Of a DNA stretch of 49,019 nt, positions 30,385 through 40,439 are shown one piece after another. Under the pieces are notes generated by a model that was not told where the DNA came from, searched no databases, and saw only the letters and a list, made by a program, of their open reading frames with translations. Each line of letters starts with the position of its first letter. Positions within the stretch are counted from its first letter, which is position 1. The DNA lies in contig CAIUDK010000159.1 of assembly GCA_903897875.1 (NCBI GenBank), forward strand, positions 1-49,019. Reading direction: 5' to 3'. Origin of the DNA: an uncultured Hyphomicrobiales bacterium. Its GTDB lineage: Bacteria; Pseudomonadota; Alphaproteobacteria; Rhizobiales; Beijerinckiaceae. The position numbers were made by a program, and so were the translations under genes.

Positions 30385-31359
30385 ATGTCGCAAGTCTTTC
30401 AGTCGTCCCAAAACTGCGCTTTGCCGCTCGAACGATTTGGTGCGTTACATACGACCAATCTGGACGAGGCGCAGACATTTTTCAAAGCGACCTATGAAGA
30501 TCTTAACCATATTTCCTGCATCCAAGATCCATTTTCTGTGTCTGCCAGCGGCGTGCGTGCGAATTCGGTTCGCTTGCTAGCGGCGCAAGGCCAGAACTTT
30601 TCAGTGACGCGCGGCTCGGCACAGACCTCAACATTTTTCTTCCCCTTCAACGGAAATTTTGCTGCCCAAACCGGTGGCAAAGAGATTTCTATGACCTCTG
30701 GCACAAAGGGCATTTTGTCGGGTGGAGCCAACTTGAATGGACTTGCCATCAATGATGGCACAATCTTGGGGCTCACCATGTCCAATGGGCTGATTGAAGG
30801 CGCGCTCGATCATTTTGGTTGCGAAGCGCCCATTCGGCGCTTGCTGGACGAAGCGTCTTACATTCCCGATTTTCCTGGCATTGAAGATTTGCGCACCGAT
30901 GTTGAGTTTTTTGCGCGCGAATATGATCTGGCCGATTGGGCCTTGCTGAGCCGGGAAGTCTATGACGAGACGTGCGAGCATGTGCTGGCCAATAGCGTAG
31001 CACGCATGTTGGTGTTGGCGGCCCAACGCGGCGATGTTCGGGTGTCTGACTCGGTGCGCCAACATCGCGCCGCAGTCGATTACATCCACGAGCACTTCGC
31101 TGTTGTTCGCACTCTGAGCCAGATTGGCAGTGCGGTGAATATGTCGGTGCCTGCCCTTGATGCCTCGTTCAAGCGACACGAAGGCTGCACGCCGGGACGC
31201 TATTTGGCGCAATTGCGTTTGACCTTTGCGCAAAAATTGTTCGAACTGCATGGCCCCGCTGCCTCGCAGGATTTGGTGGCGGCACAATGCGGTTTCTTGA
31301 ACGCACGTCAAATGCACAAAGCGCACAAAGAAGTCTACCACACTGAGCTGGTTCACTGA
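30385..31359 (+). CDS. AraC family transcriptional regulator
   Basis: C-terminal AraC-like HTH: AAVDYIHEHFAVVRTLSQIGSAVNMSVPALDASFKRHEGCTPGRYLAQLRLTFAQKLF...VAAQCGFLNARQMHKAHKEVY. Confidence 0.8.
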   Translation: MSQVFQSSQNCALPLERFGALHTTNLDEAQTFFKATYEDLNHISCIQDPFSVSASGVRANSVRLLAAQGQNFSVTRGSAQTSTFFFPFNGNFAAQTGGKEISMTSGTKGILSGGANLNGLAINDGTILGLTMSNGLIEGALDHFGCEAPIRRLLDEASYIPDFPGIEDLRTDVEFFAREYDLADWALLSREVYDETCEHVLANSVARMLVLAAQRGDVRVSDSVRQHRAAVDYIHEHFAVVRTLSQIGSAVNMSVPALDASFKRHEGCTPGRYLAQLRLTFAQKLFELHGPAASQDLVAAQCGFLNARQMHKAHKEVYHTELVH

Positions 31360-31362
31360 CGG

Positions 31363-33075
31363 TTAGAACATGAAATAGCGCTGCGCCATGGGCAGCACAT
31401 CGGCGGGCTCACAGGTCAGCAACACGCCATCAGCCGTCACCGCATAGGTTTCTGGATCAACCTTCAATTTGGGTGTCGCATTGTTGCGCACCATATTGGC
31501 CTTGGAAATCTGGCCGCGCGTATTCTCAACGGCCACAAGGGTTTTTTGTACGCCTAGCGCCTGACCAATGCCCTTATCAAGAGCGAGCTGCGATACAAAG
31601 GTCAAAGAAGTTTGTGTGCGCGCACGGCCATAGGCCCCAAACATCGTGCGATAATGCACGGGCTGCGGTGTGGGAATAGACGCATTGGGATCGCCCATGG
31701 GAGCAGCTGCAATCATGCCGCCCTTGAGGATGAGATCAGGTTTGACTCCAAAAAACGCTGGCGTCCACAAGACGAGATCGGCAAGCTTGCCTGCCTCCAC
31801 CGACCCAATGTGACGCGACACGCCATGCGCAATGGCGGGATTGATTGTGTATTTGGCGATATAGCGTTTGACGCGCTCATTATCAGAGCCTGTCTTTTCA
31901 CCCTCTAGCGGTCCGCGCTGACGGCGCATTTTATCGGCTGTCTGCCATGTGCGAATGATAACTTCGCCTACGCGGCCCATCGCTTGGCTGTCGGAAGACA
32001 TCATGGAGAGCGCACCAAGATCGTGCAAAATATCCTCTGCCGCAATGGTTTCTTTGCGAATGCGACTCTCCGCAAACGCAAGGTCTTCAGGAATGGATTG
32101 ATCGAGATGATGACAGACCATCAACATATCGAGATGTTCATCCAATGTGTTGCGCGTGAAGGGGCGCGTTGGATTTGTGGAAGAGGGCAAGACATTGGGT
32201 AGGCTCGCCACGCTGATAATATCAGGTGCATGACCACCACCTGCGCCCTCGGTGTGGAAGGCGTGAATGGTGCGGCCCTTAAACGCCTTGATCGTATCTT
32301 CGACAAAGCCAGATTCGTTGAGCGTGTCAGTGTGGATCATCACCTGCACATCGTGATCGTCGGCAACACTCAAGCAATTATCAATCGCGGCCGGTGTGGT
32401 GCCCCAATCTTCATGGAGCTTGAGTGCGCAAGCACCTGCCGCAATCTGTTCAACTAAACCGCCCGGTGTGGCCGCATTGCCCTTGCCAGCAAAACCAAGA
32501 TTCATGGGGAAGGAATCAGCCGCCTCAATCATGCGCGCAATGTGCCATGGGCCGGGCGTGCATGTGGTGGCAAACGTGCCCGTCGCTGGTCCTGTGCCGC
32601 CCCCCAACATGGACGTGACGCCTGACATCAGAGCTTCTTCAACCTGCTGCGGGCAGATGAAATGAATATGCGTATCAAAACCACCTGCGGTCAGGATTTT
32701 ACCCTCTCCCGCAATGATTTCGGTGCCCGGTCCAATAACGATATCAACATTGGGTTGAATTTCTGGATTGCCCGCTTTGCCAAGTGCAGCAATGCGGCCA
32801 TCGCGCAAACCCACATCGCATTTGATAATGCCCCAATGGTCAATCACGACAGCATTGGTGATGACCGTATCCATCGCGCCTTGCGCGCGCGTCATTTGCG
32901 ATTGGCCCATGCCATCACGAATGACTTTGCCCCCGCCAAACTTCACTTCCTCGCCATAGGTCGTGAAATCTTTTTCAATCTCGATAAAGAGCGATGTATC
33001 AGCAAGGCGAACTTTATCGCCTGTTGTGGGGCCAAACATATCGGCATAAGCGGCGCGTGTGATTTTAGTGGCCAT
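31363..33075 (-). CDS. ureC: Urease subunit alpha
   Basis: [94 protein letters not shown]. Confidence 0.98.
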   Translation of the reverse strand: MATKITRAAYADMFGPTTGDKVRLADTSLFIEIEKDFTTYGEEVKFGGGKVIRDGMGQSQMTRAQGAMDTVITNAVVIDHWGIIKCDVGLRDGRIAALGKAGNPEIQPNVDIVIGPGTEIIAGEGKILTAGGFDTHIHFICPQQVEEALMSGVTSMLGGGTGPATGTFATTCTPGPWHIARMIEAADSFPMNLGFAGKGNAATPGGLVEQIAAGACALKLHEDWGTTPAAIDNCLSVADDHDVQVMIHTDTLNESGFVEDTIKAFKGRTIHAFHTEGAGGGHAPDIISVASLPNVLPSSTNPTRPFTRNTLDEHLDMLMVCHHLDQSIPEDLAFAESRIRKETIAAEDILHDLGALSMMSSDSQAMGRVGEVIIRTWQTADKMRRQRGPLEGEKTGSDNERVKRYIAKYTINPAIAHGVSRHIGSVEAGKLADLVLWTPAFFGVKPDLILKGGMIAAAPMGDPNASIPTPQPVHYRTMFGAYGRARTQTSLTFVSQLALDKGIGQALGVQKTLVAVENTRGQISKANMVRNNATPKLKVDPETYAVTADGVLLTCEPADVLPMAQRYFMF

Positions 33076-33116
33076 GACACTGCTTCCTGAAATCGGTCGT
33101 CAAATGAGTGGATGTG

Positions 33117-33737
33117 TTAGAGCTTGCCCATGATCTCTTGGCGAAACCCATAGACTTCACGCTGGCCCGTCAGCGGCACAAGTCGGACATCGCGCGTCTG
33201 GCCTGGCTCAAAACGCACGGCCGTGCCAGCAGGAATATCAAGGCGCATCCCACGTGTTTTGGCGCGCTCAAATTTCAAACCCGGATTGGTTTCAAAGAAA
33301 TGATAATGCGAACCCACTTGAATGGGACGATCACCTGAATTGGCGACTGTAAGAGTCAGCGTTTCGCGCCCTTCGTTCATGTGCACATCGCCCTCCCCCG
33401 CCAACACTTCGCCCGGCACCAAAGTGGAATTGGCGCCGCGAATGGGATTGTGAACGGTGACGAGTTTTGTGCCATCAGGGAATGTCGCTTCCACCTGCAC
33501 ATCGTGGATCATATCAGCGATGCCATCCATCACCTGATCGGCGGTGACGACATGCGCGCCCGCTTCCATGAGCTCGGCCACGGTGCGTCCATCACGCGCG
33601 CCCTCAACCACAAAATCCGTGATGAGCGCAATCGCTTCAGGGTGATTGAGCTTGACGCCGCGCTCCAAGCGCTTGCGCGCCACAATGGCCGCCATGGCGA
33701 TGAGTAATTTGTCCTTTTCACGCGGTGTGAGATTCAT
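33117..33737 (-). CDS. Fused urease subunit gamma/beta (UreA-UreB)
   Basis: N-terminal UreA ([39 protein letters not shown]...) continuous with C-terminal UreB ([53 protein letters not shown]). Confidence 0.95.
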   Translation of the reverse strand: MNLTPREKDKLLIAMAAIVARKRLERGVKLNHPEAIALITDFVVEGARDGRTVAELMEAGAHVVTADQVMDGIADMIHDVQVEATFPDGTKLVTVHNPIRGANSTLVPGEVLAGEGDVHMNEGRETLTLTVANSGDRPIQVGSHYHFFETNPGLKFERAKTRGMRLDIPAGTAVRFEPGQTRDVRLVPLTGQREVYGFRQEIMGKL

Positions 33738-33749
33738 GACAAACTCCGT

Positions 33750-34616
33750 TTATTGCCAGACGCGCGGCATATCTTGCCCGCGCAGATGAATGAGAGAAGC
33801 CACAATAGCCAGACGCAAGCGCTCTGGCGAGATGGCAAGCATACGCAACACCAACATACCGTTCCACGCGCTCACGCCCCACTCAAACGTATCGTGGGTG
33901 TGCGTATCAAGGAGCGCACGCAGCGTATCAACTTGGGCCGCGGCATTGGGCGATATTTGTAAAATCAGCGCGCTGGCGCGAGCCCCCTTGCCGATGGCGG
34001 ACCGCTTGAGATGATTCACAATTTTACTTTGCATGCCGCCCTCAAGATGGAGCGTATCGGCGAAGATGAGTTTATCCGCACGCTTGATGCGCCAGTTGTC
34101 GCGCATGACACCGCGCGTAATCTCTTCACCCATGGCATGACGACCAAAGATCGTGCTCTCGACAAGGGTAAGCTCGGCGTTCTGCGCCATAGCAATATCA
34201 ACATTGCGCACCAGATTGGCGCCGTTGAACAGAATCATTTCTTGCGGCAGCCATGAGAGGCGGGCCTTGCTGGCCAAAGTCAGGTTCAGCGAGATCTCTG
34301 AGGCTTCGCAATCCGCGCGATAGATTTTCTCAGCCGCCTGACTGGTCAGCGTCACATCGGCCTGAGGGCCCAAATCAAATGACAGCCGCGTTTGATCGCC
34401 GCCCAAAATGCCGCCACCTGTGTTGACGGTGACAACCTCAAGACCATTGGGTGTTTTGGGATGGCGCAAACGCCAGCCGCCGCCCTCATAAGCACGCATG
34501 AGATGGGTGCGGCCATCAATGCAAGCAAAATGAGCGCGGATTTCGCCGCGCGCACGCGCAGAGGCTGGCAAAAGGTCGACTGGCTTTTCCATGATCCCTA
34601 ACGGCATTGCAGACAC
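33750..34616 (-). CDS. ureD: Urease accessory protein UreD
   Basis: NTGGGILGGDQTRLSFDLGPQADVTLTSQAAEKIYRA...LSWLPQEMILFNGA; position in the urease cluster. Confidence 0.94.
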   Translation of the reverse strand: MSAMPLGIMEKPVDLLPASARARGEIRAHFACIDGRTHLMRAYEGGGWRLRHPKTPNGLEVVTVNTGGGILGGDQTRLSFDLGPQADVTLTSQAAEKIYRADCEASEISLNLTLASKARLSWLPQEMILFNGANLVRNVDIAMAQNAELTLVESTIFGRHAMGEEITRGVMRDNWRIKRADKLIFADTLHLEGGMQSKIVNHLKRSAIGKGARASALILQISPNAAAQVDTLRALLDTHTHDTFEWGVSAWNGMLVLRMLAISPERLRLAIVASLIHLRGQDMPRVWQ

Positions 34617-35312
34617 TCACACCGACATATATCGGCGCACATCCTGCTCCACCATAGAGGCTTTTTCGCCAGAAAGGACAATCGTACCACGATCCATCAC
34701 GACAAAATCATCGGCTAAGTCACGGGCAAATTCAAAATATTGCTCAACCAGAACAATCGCAATATCGCCCTTGGAGCGCAGATACAGAATCGCGCGGCCA
34801 ATGTCTTTGATGACGGACGGCTGGATGCCTTCGGTTGGCTCGTCCAACACGAGCAATTTGGGGCGCGTGACAAGCGCACGGCCAATCGCCAATTGCTGCT
34901 GCTGACCGCCGGACAAATCGCCACCGCGTCGCCAAAGCATGTCTTTCAACACCGGGAACAAATCAAACACTTCGTCGGGCACATTGTGCTCAGAGCGTGG
35001 CAGTGGCGCAAAGCCGGTTTCTAAATTTTCACGCACGGTGAGAAGTGGAAAAATCTCGCGGCCCTGCGGCACATAAGCAATGCCACGCCGCGCGCGTTCA
35101 TGAGGCGGCAATGCGGCAATGTTCTCACCATTCATGAGAATTTCACCTGCCGATATGGATTGAATGCCCGTGATGGCGCGCAACAAAGAGGATTTACCAA
35201 CGCCATTGCGACCCAGCACGCAAGTGATGCGTCCCGGATTGGCTTGCACGGAGACGGAGCGCAGAGCTTGCGCTGCGCCATAATAGAGATCGATATTGTT
35301 CACAGCGAGCAT
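34617..35312 (-). CDS. urtE: Urea ABC transporter ATP-binding protein UrtE
   Basis: Walker A GRNGVGKSSLL, signature LSGGQQQQLAIGRAL, Walker B LLVLDEP; last of five Urt genes. Confidence 0.93.
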   Translation of the reverse strand: MLAVNNIDLYYGAAQALRSVSVQANPGRITCVLGRNGVGKSSLLRAITGIQSISAGEILMNGENIAALPPHERARRGIAYVPQGREIFPLLTVRENLETGFAPLPRSEHNVPDEVFDLFPVLKDMLWRRGGDLSGGQQQQLAIGRALVTRPKLLVLDEPTEGIQPSVIKDIGRAILYLRSKGDIAIVLVEQYFEFARDLADDFVVMDRGTIVLSGEKASMVEQDVRRYMSV

Positions 35313-36080
35313 TTAGCGCCCCAAATACACTTCGATCACACGGGGGTCCGCGCTGACCACATCAAGCGGGCCTTCGGCCAGCACTGAACCTTCATGCAAA
35401 ACAGTCACTTTGACGCCAAGATCGCGTACAAAGGTCATGTCATGTTCAACTACGACAACGGAATGATCTTTAGCAATCTCGCGCAGCAATTCGGCTGTTT
35501 GCGCCGTCTCGGCATCGGTCATGCCAGCCACCGGCTCATCGACCAAAAGCAGCTGCGGATCTTGCGCGAGCAACATGCCAATCTCAAGCCATTGCTTTTG
35601 ACCATGTGAGAGCGCGCCCGCTTGTCGATCACCATGCGCGTGCAAACGAATGATATGCAGCACTTCTTCGATGCGTTGAGATTGCGCTGCTGTTGTGCGT
35701 CCAAACAAAGTAGCCAGCGATTGGCGCGGCGCTTTAAGCGAGAGCAAAATATTATCGGTGACGGTGTGATGTTCGAATACCGTCGGCTTTTGGAATTTAC
35801 GACCAATGCCCAATTCGGCAATCTCGGCCTCATCCAATTTTGTCAGATCATGCTCACCAGCAAAAAACACATCGCCTTCATCAGGCCGTGTCTTGCCCGT
35901 GATAATATCCATCATCGTGGTTTTGCCAGCCCCGTTGGGGCCGATGATGGCGCGCATTTCATTGGGCATGAGCGTGAGCGAAAGACCGCGCAAGGCCTTG
36001 TAGCCATCGAAGCTGACGCTGACGCCATCAAGATAAAGCAAGGACGCGGTGAGTGAGGGATTGTCGCTGGCGAATGCCAT
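35313..36080 (-). CDS. urtD: Urea ABC transporter ATP-binding protein UrtD
   Basis: IIGPNGAGKTTMMDIITGKTRPDEGDVFF; LLLVDEPVAGMTDAETAQTAELL. Confidence 0.93.
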   Translation of the reverse strand: MAFASDNPSLTASLLYLDGVSVSFDGYKALRGLSLTLMPNEMRAIIGPNGAGKTTMMDIITGKTRPDEGDVFFAGEHDLTKLDEAEIAELGIGRKFQKPTVFEHHTVTDNILLSLKAPRQSLATLFGRTTAAQSQRIEEVLHIIRLHAHGDRQAGALSHGQKQWLEIGMLLAQDPQLLLVDEPVAGMTDAETAQTAELLREIAKDHSVVVVEHDMTFVRDLGVKVTVLHEGSVLAEGPLDVVSADPRVIEVYLGR

Positions 36081-36083
36081 AAT

Positions 36084-37208
36084 TTACTCCGCCGCCATTG
36101 GTTTGCGCTTAGATATGCGACGGCGTTCCATCACATCATCAATCACACCCAGCACGCCCTTGGGCAGGAATAGAGTGACGAGCACAAACAACATGCCCAG
36201 AGCAAACAACCACAATTCAGGCAAAGCACCGGTGAAATAGGTCTTGCCAAAATTCACGATCAACGCGCCAAGCGCTGCACCAATCAAAGTGCCACGACCA
36301 CCCACTGCCACCCAGATCACAGCCTCAATCGAATTGGCGGGCGAGAAGTCGGAGGGATTGATAATGCCCACTTGCGGCACATAGAGCGCACCAGCAATGC
36401 CAGCCATGATGGCAGACAAAACAAACACAACAAGCTTATAGGTCTCGACGCGATAGCCCAAAAAGCGTGCGCGCGATTCGGCATCACGAATGGCAATGAC
36501 CACTTTGCCAAATTTCGACATGGTGACAGCTCGCGCCACCATATAGCCCGCAGCAAGCGCAAGTGCCGACAACATCAGCAGCACAACACGCGTACCATCC
36601 GCCTGCACGTTAAAGCCCAAAATATCTTTGAAATCGGTCAGGCCATTATTGCCGCCAAAGCCCATATCATTGCGAAAGAAAGCGAGGAGCAAAGCATAGG
36701 TGAGGGCTTGCGTGATGATGGAAAGGTAGACGCCTGTGACGCGCGAGCGAAACGCAAACCAGCCAAAGACAAAAGCCAACAGGCCCGGCACCAAAATGAC
36801 CATCAGAAGAGCATAGGGGAAGGATTGAAAACCCCACCATGTCATGGGCAGAACTTTGTAATTCAAGAACACCATGAAGTCAGGCAAGATTGGATCGGCA
36901 TAGACGCCGCGCGTGCCGATCTGGCGCATAAGATACATGCCCATCGCATAACCGCCCAACGCAAAGAAAGCGCCGTGGCCCAGCGACAAAATACCGCAAT
37001 AGCCCCAGACCAAATCAAGTGCCAAAGCCAGCAGCGCGTAGCACAAATATTTGCCCAGCAACGCCACCACATAGGTTGGCATATGGAGCATGGAGCCGGC
37101 TGGGATCAACAATGTGCATATAGGCACAATGATGATGACGGCAGCCAAACAGCCCAGAAAAATACGCCCACGCAGATCGAGAAGGTTGAGAAGGGATTGC
37201 ATCATCAT
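36084..37208 (-). CDS. urtC: Urea ABC transporter permease UrtC
   Basis: LivM-like permease (DLVWGYCGILSLGHGAFFALGGYAMGMYLMRQIG); 4-bp overlap with urtB. Confidence 0.93.
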   Translation of the reverse strand: MMMQSLLNLLDLRGRIFLGCLAAVIIIVPICTLLIPAGSMLHMPTYVVALLGKYLCYALLALALDLVWGYCGILSLGHGAFFALGGYAMGMYLMRQIGTRGVYADPILPDFMVFLNYKVLPMTWWGFQSFPYALLMVILVPGLLAFVFGWFAFRSRVTGVYLSIITQALTYALLLAFFRNDMGFGGNNGLTDFKDILGFNVQADGTRVVLLMLSALALAAGYMVARAVTMSKFGKVVIAIRDAESRARFLGYRVETYKLVVFVLSAIMAGIAGALYVPQVGIINPSDFSPANSIEAVIWVAVGGRGTLIGAALGALIVNFGKTYFTGALPELWLFALGMLFVLVTLFLPKGVLGVIDDVMERRRISKRKPMAAE

Positions 37209-38827
37209 ACCTCCACCGCACGGCCTTTTTGCGCGAACAGACCGCGCGGCCGCTTTTGAATAAAGACGATGATGAAAACCAGCAGAAGGATTTTGCCCAG
37301 AACCGCGCCGACCATCGGCTCAAGAAATTTATTGGCAATGCCAAGCGTGAAGGCGGCCACGAGCGTGCCCCACAAATTGCCCACACCACCAAACACCACA
37401 ACCATAAAACTATCGATGATGTAGCTCTGGCCAAGATTGGGCGACACATTATCAATCTGCGAGAGAGCGACACCGGCGATGCCTGCAATGCCTGAGCCCA
37501 GACCAAAGGCCATGGCGTAGATGCGATTGGTATCAATGCCCATGGCCGACGCCATGCGCCGATTTTGCGTCACAGCGCGCATGCGCAAACCAAAGGACGT
37601 TGTCTTCAGCATCAATTGCAACAGGCCAAACACAAGGATGGTGAAAAACACGATCCACATGCGGCCCGACGTGATCGCAAGCCCGCCCAAATCAAAAGAG
37701 CCCGCCATAAAGCTTGGTGCGCCCACTTCGCGATTGTTAGCGCCAAAGATCGAACGCACAGCCTGTTGCAAAACAAGAGACACACCGAAGGTAGCCAGCA
37801 ATGTTTCTAATGGGCGACCGTAGAGATAGCGAATGACAATACGCTCAATCATCATGCCTACAATAGCGGTGACAAGAAATGCCAAGGGCAAAGCGATGAG
37901 AAGCGAGTAATCAAACAAAGCGGGATTGTGGACCCTGATCCAGTCTTGCACGACAAAGGTCGTGTAAGCTCCTAGCATCACCATTTCGCCATGGGCCATA
38001 TTGATGACGCCCATCACGCCAAAGGTAATTGCAAGACCAATCGCAGCCAACAGCAGGACCGAACCAAGCGACAGGCCGTACCAAATATTTTGCACGCCGC
38101 TCAACAGACTTAAACGCGATTGAATGGCGGTCATACCCGCTTGGGCAGCAGTCTTGATGCGGCCATCAGAACTGGCGGCAATGGCGGATAAATGTCCCAA
38201 GGTGTCTTGATCGGCGCGTTCGCGTAAAACATCAATCGCGGTCAAACGCTGAAGGTCGGTGGCCGTTGTGTCATAAGCAAGAATGGCGGCGCGCGCTTGC
38301 GTGAAAGCCAATTTGACGCGCGAATCTGTCTCACGTGTCAGCGCCAAATCAACAGCAGGCAAAGCGGCAATATCATGTGCTTTGAACACGGCTTCAGCGG
38401 CAGAGCGACGGCGGGCCGGGTCAGCAGCTAACAGGCCCATAGAACCTTGTGCCGATTGCAGTGCGGAGCGCACAGTGTTGTTGAGGCGAACTTTTTTGAG
38501 TGCCGCTGCATTCACGTCGGCAGCTTTAGCGTTTGAGGTTGCGACATAGAGCGCGCCATCAGTGCTTTTGAAATAAACGATTTTTGTGCTGGCGTCGAAG
38601 TACAAACGCCCATCGGCCAAGGCTTCGAGGATTGTGAGACTGTTGGGTGTTGCGCTGGCCGCAAGGCCAACCACAGCTTTTTCGGTGTCTGAAAATTTAT
38701 CGGTCGCGAAATTTGCAAAAATATCGTCGCTCGCATCAGCGCGCGCGGGCGAAAGGCCATGCCCTAAAATCGCAAATATGAAGAAGAATGCCGCCAAAAT
38801 CGGTAGGCTGCGAAATGTCAGGCTCAT
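37205..38827 (-). CDS. urtB: Urea ABC transporter permease UrtB
   Basis: LivH-like C-terminus (LAITFGVMGVINMAHGEMVMLGAYTTFVVQ...GGVGNLWGTLVAAFTLG) with the long N-terminal extension typical of UrtB. Confidence 0.93.
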   Translation of the reverse strand: MSLTFRSLPILAAFFFIFAILGHGLSPARADASDDIFANFATDKFSDTEKAVVGLAASATPNSLTILEALADGRLYFDASTKIVYFKSTDGALYVATSNAKAADVNAAALKKVRLNNTVRSALQSAQGSMGLLAADPARRRSAAEAVFKAHDIAALPAVDLALTRETDSRVKLAFTQARAAILAYDTTATDLQRLTAIDVLRERADQDTLGHLSAIAASSDGRIKTAAQAGMTAIQSRLSLLSGVQNIWYGLSLGSVLLLAAIGLAITFGVMGVINMAHGEMVMLGAYTTFVVQDWIRVHNPALFDYSLLIALPLAFLVTAIVGMMIERIVIRYLYGRPLETLLATFGVSLVLQQAVRSIFGANNREVGAPSFMAGSFDLGGLAITSGRMWIVFFTILVFGLLQLMLKTTSFGLRMRAVTQNRRMASAMGIDTNRIYAMAFGLGSGIAGIAGVALSQIDNVSPNLGQSYIIDSFMVVVFGGVGNLWGTLVAAFTLGIANKFLEPMVGAVLGKILLLVFIIVFIQKRPRGLFAQKGRAVEV

Positions 38828-38934
38828 TATGTTTCCAACCTCAAACGCCGACGTTGCTTGTCGCCGTAAAGATGGAGGCGAAACGCCGCCTCCATCTATT
38901 TTGTTATTTCGATCTATACAAGCTTAGCACTCAA

Positions 38935-40251
38935 TTAGCTTTTACCACCGCACTTGCCGGTCTTCACGTTGAAGTTGCCGCAGGCAAGTGGCTTGCGCCA
39001 ATCAGAGATCAGATCCTTAGATCCTTCCAGATATGGCGACCATTCTTGGGCAACCACAGTTCCAGATGTCTGCCAGACTGTGTTGAGCTGGCCGTCTGCC
39101 TGGATCTCACCAATCAAGACTGGCTTGGTGATGTGATGGTTTGGCATCATGGCTGAATAGCCACCAGTCAAGTTTGGAACCGAGATACCAACCATCGCGT
39201 CGATGACAGCATCGGTATCCGTGGTGCCAGCCTTTTCAACTGCCTTCACCCACATATTGAAACCAATCACATGGGCTTCCATAGGATCGTTGGTCACGCG
39301 CTTTGGATTCTTTGTGTAGGCTTTCCACTGCGCAATGAAGGCTTTGTTTTCTGGAGTATCGATCGACTGAAAGTAGTTCCAAGCGGCAAGATGACCAACG
39401 AGTGGCTTGGTATCAATGCCGGCTAGCTCTTCTTCACCCACCGAGAAAGCGACGACTGGAATGTCAGTTGCCTTGATGCCAGCGTTGCCGAGTTCCTTAT
39501 AGAAAGGCACATTGGCGTCGCCGTTGATGGTCGACACAACAGCAGTCTTCTTACCAGCTGAACCGAACTTCTTGATGTCAGCCACAATCGTCTGCCAATC
39601 GGAATGACCGAATGGTGTGTAGTTGATCATAATGTCTTCGGACTTAACGCCCTTTGACTTCAGATAGGCTTCAAGAATTTTGTTGGTTGTGCGTGGATAG
39701 ACGTAATCGGTACCAGCCAAAACCCAACGCTTCACTTCACCGCCGTCTTTCGACATCAGATAGTCGACAGAAGGAATGGCTTGCTGATTGGGAGCCGCAC
39801 CTGTGTAAAACACATTGCGCTGTGATTCTTCGCCCTCATATTGCACTGGGTAGAAGAGGATGGAATTCAGCTCTTCAAACACAGGCAAGACGGACTTGCG
39901 CGACACTGAAGTCCAGCAGCCAAATACGGCAGCGACTTTTTCCTTTGAAATCAGCTCGCGTGCTTTTTCTGCAAACAATGGCCAATTAGAAGCTGGATCT
40001 ACAACAACGGCTTCAAGCTTTTTGCCCAAAACGCCGCCCTTCTTGTTCTGCTCATCGATGAGCATCAACATGACATCCTTCAGCGTTGTTTCGCTGATGG
40101 CCATCGTGCCCGAGAGAGAATGGAGAACGCCAATTTTAATTGTGTCTGCTGCCTGAGCACCAAACGCTGAGAGCGCCATGGCGCCACCAACGGCTGCGCT
40201 GGTCGCGCGCAAAATGGACCGCCGAGAAAAAATCATAAGCTTCCCCTTCAT
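38935..40251 (-). CDS. urtA: Urea ABC transporter substrate-binding protein UrtA
   Basis: Twin-arginine-like signal (FSRRSILRATSAAVGG) and KIGVLHSLSGTMAISETTLKDVMLMLIDEQNKKGGVLGKKLEAVVVDPASNWPLFAEKARELI. Confidence 0.95.
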   Translation of the reverse strand: MKGKLMIFSRRSILRATSAAVGGAMALSAFGAQAADTIKIGVLHSLSGTMAISETTLKDVMLMLIDEQNKKGGVLGKKLEAVVVDPASNWPLFAEKARELISKEKVAAVFGCWTSVSRKSVLPVFEELNSILFYPVQYEGEESQRNVFYTGAAPNQQAIPSVDYLMSKDGGEVKRWVLAGTDYVYPRTTNKILEAYLKSKGVKSEDIMINYTPFGHSDWQTIVADIKKFGSAGKKTAVVSTINGDANVPFYKELGNAGIKATDIPVVAFSVGEEELAGIDTKPLVGHLAAWNYFQSIDTPENKAFIAQWKAYTKNPKRVTNDPMEAHVIGFNMWVKAVEKAGTTDTDAVIDAMVGISVPNLTGGYSAMMPNHHITKPVLIGEIQADGQLNTVWQTSGTVVAQEWSPYLEGSKDLISDWRKPLACGNFNVKTGKCGGKS

Positions 40252-40309
40252 TAGAATTGCATTTCAAAGCAGCGCCCCAATTGGGCTGCTCGGAACTCAA
40301 AGGAGGAAA

Positions 40310-40324
40310 GCAATGCCTATGCCA
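40310..40324 (-). promoter_or_regulatory. Sigma-54-type -24/-12 promoter upstream of urtA
   Basis: Minus strand TGGCATAGGCATTGC has GG/GC spacing and TTGC matching TGGCAC-G-N4-TTGC; about 58 nt upstream of the urtA ATG. Confidence 0.7.
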
Positions 40325-40370
40325 GCGCAGCGTGCCTTGAATCTCCGTTGAGACATTGGCCCAAAAGCAA

Positions 40371-40395
40371 AAATGGCGGCTTCAAGCCGCCATTT
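40371..40395 (-). terminator. Rho-independent terminator downstream of the TAXI gene
   Basis: Perfect 12-bp arms AAATGGCGGCTT-C-AAGCCGCCATTT; minus-strand reading gives GCCGCCATTTTTGC (U-tract). Confidence 0.75.
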
Positions 40396-40439
40396 GCATA
40401 TTTTATCGCCCTATAATTGGGCAGAGACTATTTATCTGA

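Noticed and set aside
36372-37259. 295-aa plus-strand ORF opposite urtC
   Set aside because: Antisense shadow; Gln/His/Lys-rich composition; urtC is clearly the real gene.
38924-38932. TTAGCACTC, identical to one arm of the CIRCE element bound by HrcA
   Set aside because: The following bases are AATTAGCTTTTACC, with no GAGTGCTAA arm at the required spacing. It also lies just downstream of urtA, not ahead of a chaperone operon. Treated as coincidence.
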